A stretch of 64,000 nucleotides of DNA, from the NCBI GenBank assembly GCA_964035575.1, contig OZ037856.1, positions 620,001 through 684,000 on the forward strand. Reading direction: 5' to 3'. This document shows positions 55,548 to 64,000 of the stretch, one piece after another. This DNA comes from Rhynchopus sp. YZ270_cl-10. Taxonomy: Eukaryota > Euglenozoa > Diplonemea > Diplonemida > Diplonemidae. The notes beneath the pieces were generated by a model. That model saw only the letters and a list, made by a program, of their open reading frames with translations. It was not told the origin of the DNA and did no database searches. A program made the translations under genes and the position numbers. Numbering within the stretch: the first letter of the stretch is position 1; each line of letters starts with the position of its first letter.

Positions 55548-55578
55548 GATGATGAGCCTTACAGGGCCTAGTCACCTT
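55548..55578 (+). repeat. family A short repeat
   Basis: GATGATGAGCCTTACAGGGC then CTAGTCACCTT. Confidence 0.6.
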
Positions 55579-55710
55579 GAAAGGGGGGAGGGGGGGGAAA
55601 GAACGGAAGAAAATTGCAAAACACAGCTTCACTCTCTATTCCACCAGGTTGCCCTTCATCGCATTGTTCTCTTTACTAACGAACAATGCCGATTTATTGC
55701 GCATTTTCTT

Positions 55711-55770
55711 GTTGTGTCGACACTCGCCTAAGAACCCGCTTGGGGAACCTAGGATCTGCACTCAATGGCG
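55711..55770 (+). repeat. family C repeat
   Basis: GTTGTGTCGACACTCGCCTA ... GGATCTGCACTCAATGGCGG. Confidence 0.65.
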
Positions 55771-55833
55771 GCCAAATTTTTTTTCTTTGCATGAAGTTTT
55801 TAAAAAAGGGTTATGAACAGAGTGTGGACATTG

Positions 55834-56073
55834 CTACCATGAACACGAGAGCATCCCGTACTCGAGGGTTGCACCCCAATCTTCGAACATGTCGATACGT
55901 GCTTTGGCCTCGTCGCTGAGCGGTACTGTGATACGGACCTTTTTGACCTCCTTCGAGTGTGTGAGCCATGTGGGCAGACGCAACGAACTGCGGAGCGCTG
56001 TCGACTCTTCCACGGCGAATGCCGACATCGTTGCTGTCGATGCCTGGGGGCTCAGTGCTGTTGCGACAGTCAT
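55834..56073 (-). CDS. small protein of unknown function (uncertain gene)
   Basis: A 79-residue frame starting MTVATALSPQAS. The N-terminal half is Ala/Ser/Thr-rich; the C-terminal half (KKVRITVPLSDEAKARIDMF, then EDWGATLEYG) has ordinary globular composition and G/C-leaning third positions. A pyrimidine-rich stretch ending in AG lies 15 bases before the ATG. It is on the same strand as all other genes. I do not recognise it. It might be the first exon of a longer gene: GTACGG near the end could serve as a donor, but no downstream exon is evident. Chance occurrence is not excluded. Confidence 0.4.
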   Translation of the reverse strand: MTVATALSPQASTATMSAFAVEESTALRSSLRLPTWLTHSKEVKKVRITVPLSDEAKARIDMFEDWGATLEYGMLSCSW

Positions 56074-56608
56074 CAAAGTGAACACAGCCTTTTTCGACAA
56101 AGAAAAAAAAGAGAAAAGTGTAGAGGCAGTGTTTCCTGGTAATGTGGTTGTGTGGTGTGGGGAGGGAATTCGGAATGTTTTAAAAAGGAGTGTGGAGAGA
56201 GGGGGCGTTTTGCTTATCACGGATGTGCCTTCATTTGTTTGCTTTATTTTCTTAGTTTTCAATCGTCTTTTTTTGGTTTTTTGTTTTTGTGAACATGCGC
56301 TCGAACAGCGAAGAATAATTGGGGCCGTTCACAGATGAAAGTGTTGCGCCACCACGCATTTTTTGTTGTTTAAAGAGACCGTGGCAACACAACCTTCCTC
56401 TCTAGATAAATTTTGCGACTTTTCAAAGAACTATTCACATTTACAACGTTGTTTTGTTTTGCTTTTGTTTTGTTTGTCTTTTCTTCCATACTTTGCTCGT
56501 TGTGCGCATCTTTTATTCCGAAAAAAAAATGTGTGCATGTTTTTCTGTACTTTTTGTTTCTTATGTACCCTCCCTCTTTGCTTCCCAAAGGTGGGGTGGG
56601 TGTGTTGT

Positions 56609-59069
56609 TCACGCACCGGGGTTCTGGTTGCGGTAGAGCGCTGCGAGTGCCTCTGGGTTCTGCATGAGTGCCTTCCACTGTGCGCTCACATCGTCCTCCT
56701 GTAGTGTGGTGCTAGGGACAACTCATTGGAAACAGCACATACCGATTGACTTTGAGCAAACTGTTGTGCCTGTTGCGCCTGAGCCTGTGCCTGAGCCTGT
56801 GCAACCTGTGCCTGCACCGCCTGTGCCTGAGCTTGAGCTTGAGCCTGAGCCTGAGCCTGTGCTTGAGCTTGCTGCACCTGAGCGGCATGTACCTGAGCTT
56901 GTGCTTGTGCCTGTGCCGCCTGAGCTTGAGCATGTGCCGCCGCCGCTCGTGCCTGCTGTGCCACCTTAGCCGCTTGAAGTGATTGTGCCTGCTGCGCCTG
57001 TGCCGCCTGCTGAGCAGCATGCACATTCGTCTGCTGCTTCTCCTGCTCCTTCCGAAGAAGCTGCTCCTGCAGCGGTTGGTACTGAGAGGAGAGCTGGCTT
57101 TGGAGGTGCATCATCTTCTGCTGGTCCGCCGACAGCATCGCCGACTGCGGCAGTGTCTGTGGTGTGGTGTGGTATGAGGTTGAGGGTGGTACTTTCCCCG
57201 TAACCATCTCAACCGACCTTGACAAAGTGGTCAACAATAACAACAAAGGGCACGTAGCTTCATATAAACGGTACCGCAAAAAAAATTAAAAGGGCAGACC
57301 TTCTTTGACCATATTTTATCACTATATACCTCCCTGGCGTAGCAAAGCTACTAAAACAGAGTTTACAGCGTGTGGTGTGGAGACGGGGTGGAAACGTCAG
57401 ACATACCTTGCGCTGTTGTTGTTGTTGTTGGTGTTGTTGCTTTTGGTACTGTGGTTTCTGCTCCTTCTGATAAGTCTGCTTTGGCTGTGCACCCATGCTG
57501 CTCTTGAGCGCTGTCAACTGATGCTGCTGCTTCTGCACCATGTCCATCAATGCTGTGCGCTGGTTTTCATGCGCCTTCTGGTCTCGTTTGATCTCACCAA
57601 GATTCGTGACAAGCTGCTTCATTGTGCTTTCCTCCTTTTGGGACTGTTGTTTCATTGCAGAAATTTCGTGCTCCAGCTTTTTGATTGTTTCTTGGGACTG
57701 ACGTGCACGCTCCTGCTCTTCCTTTCGGTACCTTTCTAGCTGTTCGGCCTCCTTCCGCTTCTGTGCTCCGAGCTGTTTTGTCGTTTCCTCCAACTTTCGC
57801 TGCGATTCTTTGAGTGCAGACGCTTCTATGGCTGCTGTCGTTGCGGCAACCGAAGACGACACCTCCAACTGCGCCATTGGCATCGGCGACTGAGCGGCAA
57901 CGTTCGCAAGCGGGTTGAACACATTACCCATGGGTGCCAACGGTGCTCCTCCAAGAGGGGACAAACCCCCCATGTTCATTGTGTCGTTCAAGGGAAGCGA
58001 GCCCATCCCGAGCACCGGTTGCAGTGTCTGCACCGGCTGCAGTGGTGCGACACCCCCACCGAGCGCACCCACACCGCCAAGCATTGGCATGTTGCCTACG
58101 TTCCCCACCCCACCCAGGTTTTGCAGGAGCGGTGCAGGCGCAACATTCATACTGCCCCCCACACCACCCATATTACCGACACCACCGACACCACCCAACC
58201 CAAGCCCTGCCGCTGGGTTCCAGCTTGCTGTGTTCAGTGCTACGTTATCCATGCCGGAAACACCCTGAGCCACAATGGGGTTTGACGGGATTGGGTATGG
58301 CGACGGCTTCGGCACACCTTGGTTGAGGAGGAAAGACTTTGCGGCACCGCCTGCAGGCTTGGCATGGTGCTGTGCGGTTGCTGTGAAGAGTGCCTTCTTC
58401 TGCTGGGCACCTTGCGCAGCTTTGCCTAGGGCATCACTCACGAGGTCAAGAGCAGGTGACGCACTCATAATCGAAGGGGGCTCGGGTATCTGAGTCGTGG
58501 ACATAAGGGCCGCTGCAGCTCCAGCCGCAGGTGAAGGTGTGGGTGTCGCGTCTGCAGACGCTGCAGCCTTCCCATCCTTCTTGCCCCCTTTCCCCTTCCC
58601 CCCTTTTTGTCCCTTAGAACCTTTCCCTTTTCCATCCTTGCCTTTTCCCTTACCTTTACCTTTGCCTTTGCCCTGTGGTAGTGAAGAGGATTAGAAACGA
58701 AGAAGAGAGAGAGAGAGGACAATAGATAGAAAAGCCCGCATAGTAACCCTTTTAAAAAAAAAGGCTTTATCTTGATGCTGATACTTCAAATGAAGAAAAG
58801 CAAGAGGACGCGAAATCACAATGAAATACTTATTTTTGATAAATTGTAGGAGTAACGTAGTTGCCTCGGGTGTGCAATCTCCACTTTTATGAAATACTTA
58901 TTTTTTTTTTGAAAAGGTGGGTGGTCTGTAAAATGGGGGAGGGGGTGCGGTTGGAGTATGTACGAAGTGCACACACCTTTCCCTCTGGGGTCTCAGCATT
59001 GGCCTTAGGTGCCTCGGCAAAGCTATCTAACGCCATGTCCAGCTTCTTTTCTAGGTCCAAATTTTCCAT
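56609..59069 (-). CDS. low-complexity Lys-Gly / Ala-Gln coiled-coil protein (4 exons)
   Basis: Exons 59069-58977, 58672-57407, 57156-56743 and 56698-56609, all joined in phase 0 at GTGTGT or GTATGT donors and ACAG acceptors, give 620 residues. It starts MENLDLEKKLDMALDSFAEA, followed by a strikingly basic GKGKGKGKG/KGGKKDGK tract (about 32-62). Next is an Ala/Pro/Gly/Met-rich region with GGVGGVGNMGG repeats (about 95-260). A charged coiled coil with many Gln runs about 285-400, then Gln-rich stretches and an extended (AQAQ)n segment (about 500-590). The end is a compact, well-formed block: EDDVSAQWKALMQNPEALAA plus LYRNQNPGA. The exon boundaries are well supported by phase, but the family is unknown to me. 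RNA binding or condensate-type scaffolding is a composition-based guess. Confidence 0.75.
58836..58890 (+). repeat. family F short repeat in intron 1 of the coiled-coil gene
   Basis: TTGATAAATTGTAGGAGTAA, CGTAGTTGCCTC, TGCAATCTCCACTTTTA. Confidence 0.7.
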
Positions 59070-59560
59070 AGTTGTAAAGCCAACCAAATACCACCCTGTG
59101 TAGGTCTCCCTCCCCCCTCTATGTTGCCCCCCCTCTGTAGTGGAATAATTGTCATTGTAATGGGAACCGAGAATCGTACTTTGTAAGAGCATAGCGGAAC
59201 GAAAACCCGCAGCTGGAGGAAGACTAAGCTGGGGGAAAATTTTTTTGACTGCAAAAAAAAATAAAAATCCTTTTTTTTCTCTTCTTACAGTAGTCATTGC
59301 ATTGAGACCAAGACTTCACTTCCTATTTTTCTTTTTTTTCCAAACACTTCAACGTTATTCAGGGGACTGGAGGGGATGCGGGGGGGGTGGGAGGGGGGGC
59401 GAAATGCTGCAGAAGTGCCTCATTCTTACCTCTCTTACCAGAGGTGCGTGCACCGCATACTCCATACCCCACAAAACACCCCCCGTTCCCATATCACCAT
59501 GGGAAGGGGGCAGAGTAGAGGTATAGGTATCGACTGCTGTAGCCTTTTTGTGTTTATTTT

Positions 59561-59626
59561 TTTGATAAATTGTTGGAGTGTAGTTGCCTCGGGTTTGTGT
59601 TGCCACAGTTGTGCAATTTCCACTTT
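59561..59626 (+). repeat. family F short repeat
   Basis: TTTGATAAATTGTTGGAGTG, TAGTTGCCTC, CACAGTTGTGCAATTTCCAC. Confidence 0.7.
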
Positions 59627-59764
59627 CTTTTTTTTTGTCTCTGCCTTTCTGTGTAGGCCTTATTATAAAAAGGGGCACTTTTTGCTAGGATTTGACAATG
59701 TAAAGCGCCTCTGGGACGCAATGCACGTATGTAGAGGGGTGGAAGAAACCATTTTTGCACGACA

Positions 59765-59869
59765 GTGAAGTAAATGACTTAACTTGTCGGTTTACTTTGT
59801 GGTTTCACCGTTGAAACAATGGTGAAACCACAAAAGTAAAACCGCATGTGTCAAGTCATTTACTTCACC
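59765..59869. mobile_element. foldback MITE
   Basis: GTGAAGTAAATGACTTAAC at the left pairs with AGTCATTTACTTCAC at the right. Inner arms TACTTTGTGGTTTCACC / GGTGAAACCACAAAAGTA pair around a loop of about 11 bases. About 105 bp, non-coding. Confidence 0.75.
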
Positions 59870-60248
59870 GTCATGTGTGAACAATGTTGCCTCAAAAAAG
59901 AGTTGAAAGTGCGTACATCAGAGATGAAAGCATTGAAAAAAAAACATCGAAAAGAAAAGGGGGAAGGTGAACCTAAGCCTCTCGATGATCAGACCATAAA
60001 CTTTTTGAGGGTGGTGTCATCCATTTACCTTCGGGCGAGACAAATAATACGTTGACATGATACTGTTTTGCTAGCATTTCCCCCCACCATAACTGAGACT
60101 CGAAAAAAAGGGGGTTGGGGAATATGGGTAGGGGGTCTGGAGCGTGTACTCCCTGATGGAAGGCGCTTCAGAAGGGGTAGTTGTCACTTTGCTTTCTAAG
60201 AAAAAATATCCACTTTTCGAGAGAAATAAAAAGGAAAAAAGTTTGTGA

Positions 60249-60280
60249 GATGAACCTAAGCTTTGCAGTGATTTGCCACA
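60249..60280 (+). repeat. family A short repeat, diverged
   Basis: GATGAACCTAAGCTTTGCAG then TGATTTGCCAC. Another 5' half (GGTGAACCTAAGCCTCTCG) lies at 59966-59984. Confidence 0.6.
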
Positions 60281-61620
60281 AAAAAAAATAAGCACATAGG
60301 GCAACAGAGAGGAAACCCAATGACGTACTCTCCATCCAGCCTTTCTCTTTCCCGCAAAAAGCTTCGTTGTTTGACGAGATCAAATACCATCTTTTGTCGT
60401 TTTAGTTCGCGGGTGGGGTGGCTGGTGGGTTCGTTTTGTCGTTCTGCAAGCTGTTGTGTCATCCCCCCTCATTGCAGTATGATATTAGTTGTGATGTCTG
60501 AAAGGGTAAACACAGCTCGTGGGCACGCACCATCAGTCGTTTTCCATTTCCTATTACCAAGACGAAACTTGGTACATATTCTCCAAAGCGTACTTCAACA
60601 AAAAGAAAAAAATGAGACTTGAAAGTGCAAACCCAGGACGCAGACAGCCTCAAAAAGGAACTCATCGGCAAGATGACCTAAGTAGCAGTGCTTAGCCAAA
60701 ATATTAATCACGATTTTTTTTTTTTTTGAAAAGATGGCTGAACCTCACGGTGAATAGCGGTAGCCCCCCCACCCTTCAAAAACACAATACACAAATGACA
60801 GCCTCAAAATCCCCGCCCTCTTCCTTCTTGCTCCTGATCGATATCCTCTGTTGCACGCGATTTTTCAAAGTTTTCAAAAAAAATAAAATGCATAGAAAAA
60901 GACTACGGACCAACTGGGGGGGGGGGGGGGGGTTTCGTAATTGATAAAACTGTTTGGTTCCCCCTCTTATTTTAAGAAATAAGGAAAATGAAAAGCAAAG
61001 TGAACGCTGATAAAGGGAGTGTACACCCGATACCCGCTAGAATGTTGTTTGATTTAAAAGAGAGAGAGAGAAGGCTTTGACTATCTGTAGGCCAGAGAGA
61101 GCTGCAACTAACCCTTGATCCCCATTATCACTGTCCATAACCCCATGAACAACGTTCGTGTTGGTCACACGAGAGGGGTTCCAGATCGGCTAGGGCAGCC
61201 ACCCTTTGTGATATAGTGCGTGGAAAAATGTGGGTAAAGATTGAATCCAAACCGTGTTTAATTGTCCAAGACAATATTCTGTCAAAATACAGGAACCTTT
61301 TTTATCATTCCTTTATCAACCACGTACGTGAATATGATATGGACCGATTCATAGAAATTTGACCATTTGTTTAATGGTCCATTCCCAAACATTGCTTCAA
61401 CAATGGTGCACAGAAAAAGGTACTCAAAAAAAATAGAGTTGTGTTAGTTTCGTGATGTCCCCGATAATGGGAATTCTTGGAGTGATAAAATGAAGTGCGA
61501 ACCACGGTGAAATCAAAACCGTGAGTGTGTGTGTGGGGGTAGGTATGGTGGCTTCACATCTGGAGAAGAAGGAGGGGAAAAAAGCACAATACAAACGATG
61601 TTTTTTTTTTCCTGTGCACG

Positions 61621-62400
61621 GTGGAGTCTGACCAGCCTGGCCTGAGGCCAAACCGGACTCACCCCCGAGTCCGCCTGGCCGGACTCGGGGTCCGGCCAAC
61701 CAGACTCAGGGGTCCGCCTGGCCGGACCCCTGGCCGGACCCCGAGTCTGGTTGGCCGGACCCTGAGTCCGGTTGGCCGGACCCAAAAAAAAAATTTTTTT
61801 TTTTTTTTTTGACATCACAAAAATGCCCTTGGTGGGTCCATATGACCTCAAAACTGGACTAAAAATGCAAATAAAGGCACTTACGAGCAGTTTAGAGCAT
61901 CTAGAATTTATTCCACGGCAATTTTGTGTGCACCCTGTACATTTTGTATGGGCCATCGCCTTAGCAAAAAATCGAAAAATCTGAAAAAAAAAAAATTTTT
62001 TTTTCGGGAAAAATTTGGCCTCTGGGTTGGGTCTTGGGGCACCGAAAAATGCAAAAAAACGCAAAATTCGGGTGTTTTGACCATCTGGGGTTTCACCAAA
62101 TACACGTATTTGAACTATACTACACTAAACAGTGGTTAGACAAGGCGATTTTTGACCAAAGAAAAAATAACTTTTTTGCCCAAAACTGGCCGTGGTGGGT
62201 CATAAAATGGCCCAAAAAATCCAAAGAAAACCTCAGATTGGGCAAATGTTGAAAAAAATTTTCAAGTCAAAATTTCAGCCAAAATACGGTCATACCCCGT
62301 ACTGTAGTAGCTAATTTTGACGATTTGAGGCCATAAAAAGCAAAATTTGGCACTTTTGAGCCTCTGTAGGGGTCTAAAATGTCTAAAATGTGGTTTTGCG
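61621..62400. repeat. second array of ~200-bp units with CCGG-palindrome leader
   Basis: 61621-61785 is G/C-rich and made of overlapping palindromes of CCGGCCAACCAGACTC and GGACCCCGAGTC types. It is followed by a unit 1-3 relative (61810-61985, with AGCATCTAGAATTTATTCC and TTTTGTATGGGCCATCGCCT), a unit 4 relative (62000-62140) and a unit 7 relative (62140-62330) of the array at 44105-45540. Terminal repeats like those of the 43860 element are not seen. Confidence 0.7.
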
Positions 62401-62720
62401 TACTCGATTTTTTAGACGAATTTTTTTTCTGTACTGGACACTGGGCACTGTACCCAGAGAAGGCACCTTGACAGCAGCGAAGGCGCAGGTTACGATGAAG
62501 ACAAGGTATGTAAATATGTTTAACTGTCAGGCACTAGTGTAGATTCATTCCTTAAGTGGTTGTCAAGTTGTTGTGTGGTGGTGTTTGTTTTCCCTGATCA
62601 CCCATCTCACTCTTTTTTGGCTGGTGCTTGTAGACTACCCCTACTTTGTGTAATCGGAATAAACTTACGTATTGCTTGTCATAAGGCATCCGTTTTTTAA
62701 CTTCTGCAGGCGTGCTCGTT

Positions 62721-62811
62721 ACCTGCTGCACATAATATTCACCTCGCTTCGCTCGGTAATACACTTATACATGGTCCCCTCGCTTCGCTTGGGAACCATT
62801 GTGCAGCAGGA
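62721..62811. repeat. inverted repeat CCTGCTGCACA
   Basis: CCTGCTGCACA and TGTGCAGCAGG enclose two copies of CTCGCTTCGCT, reminiscent of the GAGCGCAGCGAG loop in the foldback at 13551-13685. Non-coding. Confidence 0.5.
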
Positions 62812-62892
62812 AACCCGCTGTAGCGTAAAAAAAAGGCTACCTTATTTCACGGCAATGCATAGTTATTACCACTCTCTTCATTAACCTCATCT

Positions 62893-64000
62893 TTAATACT
62901 GTAAAATCGTTTAATTTGTCACACCCTAATTAACCGAGTTGAAATATCAGTCAGTAAATGGATTTTGTCACCCCCTCACATTACGTGATGATTTAATTTA
63001 TGTTTGTGGGTATTTTTTGTGTCTACTTTTTAAAGTACAGCCTTGAGTGATACTTTCTTCTGTATTAGGGACGGAAGAATTGTAAACGATTTTACAGTAC
63101 TGCGTTTATACACGATAACTTAATCATACCCCACATTTACATTCATCACAGGATCGTGAAATCTGAACTGCATCCGTGATTGCGATGAGAAGTTTCGCCG
63201 CTCTTCGACATGCTATCAACAACTTAAAAATCCGAAAGGCTTCACCCACATCAATCTATTCTGGGTTTGTGGACGAAGACCGGGGGGTGGGAACACTTTG
63301 TCAGTCACTGCTATTGCCATTTAACCCAGGGAGCATAGCTAGTGCAAGAAATTCGACTTTGGAAACCTTCCGGAAAGTCTGTCCTCTGCTTACGGAGGAC
63401 GAGGCACAAGAAAATATTGCGTTCCCCCAGAAAACCAGTGCACATTTCACACTCCTTGTGGGTGGTCTTGTTGCCTTTTTTGTCACAGTAATTTTGGCCC
63501 AGGCATGTTCTTGAAGCATGACAATTTAGTGTGTATGGGGCAGGGTGTTGTTTTGTTCTGAATTCTCTAGTTATCATCTAAGTCAATTGCGGGTGGTGGT
63601 TTGTGTAGCGTGAGGCACTCTTTTTAACAAACTTCCTGCGGCTGCTAAAGCGTTATTTCTTCGGATTTAACAACGTATAGCGTAACATAGTGGATTCGCC
63701 TGGTCGACACAACCTTTGATAGATATGGGATAACCAACCCCCTTCGACCCCTCGTGGGTTCACTGAACAAGCCCTAGTGGTAGTTAAACGCGATTGAACA
63801 TTTAAATTTCTAGAGATGAAAGAACAAGATAACACTTCTGTACCCGCGCATCAAAATTGTGGAAAACTTTGCACCCCAAACACCCCCAACAACGCCCGCC
63901 AAAAGGCGCCCCTTGTTGCTGGGAGTTGGTTCTCATTGATACCTGCACAGCGGGCATTCCTCTGAGTCCAACGCATGTTTGGCCTGTCTGCGGCGTTGCA
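62893..64000 (+). mobile_element. mobile element, core copy 3 (runs off the right end)
   Basis: From 63117 onward the sequence follows 29728-30620 of the element at 29339-31213 in the same orientation, with high identity interrupted by small differences. To its left, TACTGTAAAATCGTTTA (62898-62914) and its complement TAAACGATTTTACAGTA (near 63083-63099) form an inverted repeat unlike the ends of copies 1 and 2. The right end is outside the window. It carries an open 109-codon frame. Confidence 0.7.
63185..63514 (+). CDS. element-borne 109-residue protein with C-terminal membrane segment
   Basis: Starts MRSFAALRHAINNLKIRKAS and ends with a hydrophobic HFTLLVGGLVAFFVTVILAQ-type segment plus ACS, so it looks tail-anchored. 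The middle (NSTLETFRKVCPLL, TEDEAQENIAFP) is polar. It is the only long frame in core copy 3. The related region of copy 2 (near 29790-30090) preserves much of the nucleotide sequence but not this frame. It is also the only plausible protein on the + strand. It could be a real element product or a captured host fragment, or chance; I know no family match. Confidence 0.35.
   Translation: MRSFAALRHAINNLKIRKASPTSIYSGFVDEDRGVGTLCQSLLLPFNPGSIASARNSTLETFRKVCPLLTEDEAQENIAFPQKTSAHFTLLVGGLVAFFVTVILAQACS

Larger units (their letters stand above)
52343..55833. other. gene-free stretch upstream of RPA2
   Basis: No convincing coding sequence. It contains family E (52545-52612), A (53291-53323, 55255-55284, 55548-55578), B (about 54031-54160), F (54311-54380) and C (55711-55770) repeats and a poly-G run near 52899-52911. 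Confidence 0.55.
59070..64000. other. gene-free, repeat-rich right end
   Basis: No host gene is recognisable. It holds family F (59561-59626), A (59966, 60249, 60672) and B-like (60623) repeats, a foldback element, a poly-G run near 60917-60932, the second array of ~200-bp units and part of a mobile element entering from the right. Confidence 0.55.

Noticed and set aside
1-64000. Retroelements (reverse transcriptase, LTRs) or virus-like elements
   Set aside because: No reverse transcriptase, integrase, capsid or protease-like frame was seen, and the long repeats present are inverted, not direct terminal repeats.

Overview
The window is eukaryotic nuclear DNA from a protist, most likely a euglenozoan and probably a diplonemid (Diplonema/Paradiplonema-like). 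This is inferred, not proven. Every host protein gene I can support (14) lies on the minus strand. Most start codons sit a few dozen bases after a pyrimidine-rich stretch ending in AG, which suggests polycistronic transcription with spliced-leader trans-splicing. Five genes also have ordinary cis-spliced introns (12 in total: GTATG or GTGTG donors, ACAG acceptors throughout), and two large introns carry transposon-like elements. A trypanosome-like ATP-dependent PEP carboxykinase and a possible glycosomal (AKL) targeting tail fit the same picture.

Layout, left to right. 1-3.7 kb is gene-free and holds a short TA-flanked inverted-repeat element and hairpins. 3.7-28.3 kb is the gene-rich part: an SGNH-hydrolase-like protein, an ERG28-like membrane protein, a Ser/Thr-rich single-pass membrane protein, a cathepsin Z-type protease, PEPCK (5 exons), an MDR oxidoreductase, a second SGNH-like paralogue, a PP2A B''-type subunit (PPP2R3C/TON2-like, 2 exons) and a 1779-residue coiled-coil protein in one exon. 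29.3-31.2 kb is an inverted-repeat mobile element. 31.8-34.5 kb is a PPR protein whose intron holds a hAT-like element. 34.5-46.6 kb has no recognisable gene; it contains foldback elements, a hAT-like MITE with an 8-bp target duplication and a 2-kb element built of degenerate ~200-bp units. 46.6-59.1 kb carries a mitochondrial carrier, RPA2 (4 exons), a short uncertain gene and a low-complexity coiled-coil protein (4 exons). 59.1-64 kb is again repeats, including a second array of the ~200-bp units and a third copy of the mobile-element core, here with a 109-codon ORF.

The least explained feature is a set of at least seven short (about 30-110 bp) interspersed sequence families. They occur roughly 45-50 times in intergenic DNA and introns, several can fold into hairpins, they are usually preceded by an A or T homopolymer, and all copies I found point the same way relative to the genes. 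The host genes are mostly housekeeping (gluconeogenesis, proteolysis, sterol metabolism, DNA replication, phosphatase regulation, mitochondrial transport and RNA handling) and do not form a single pathway.
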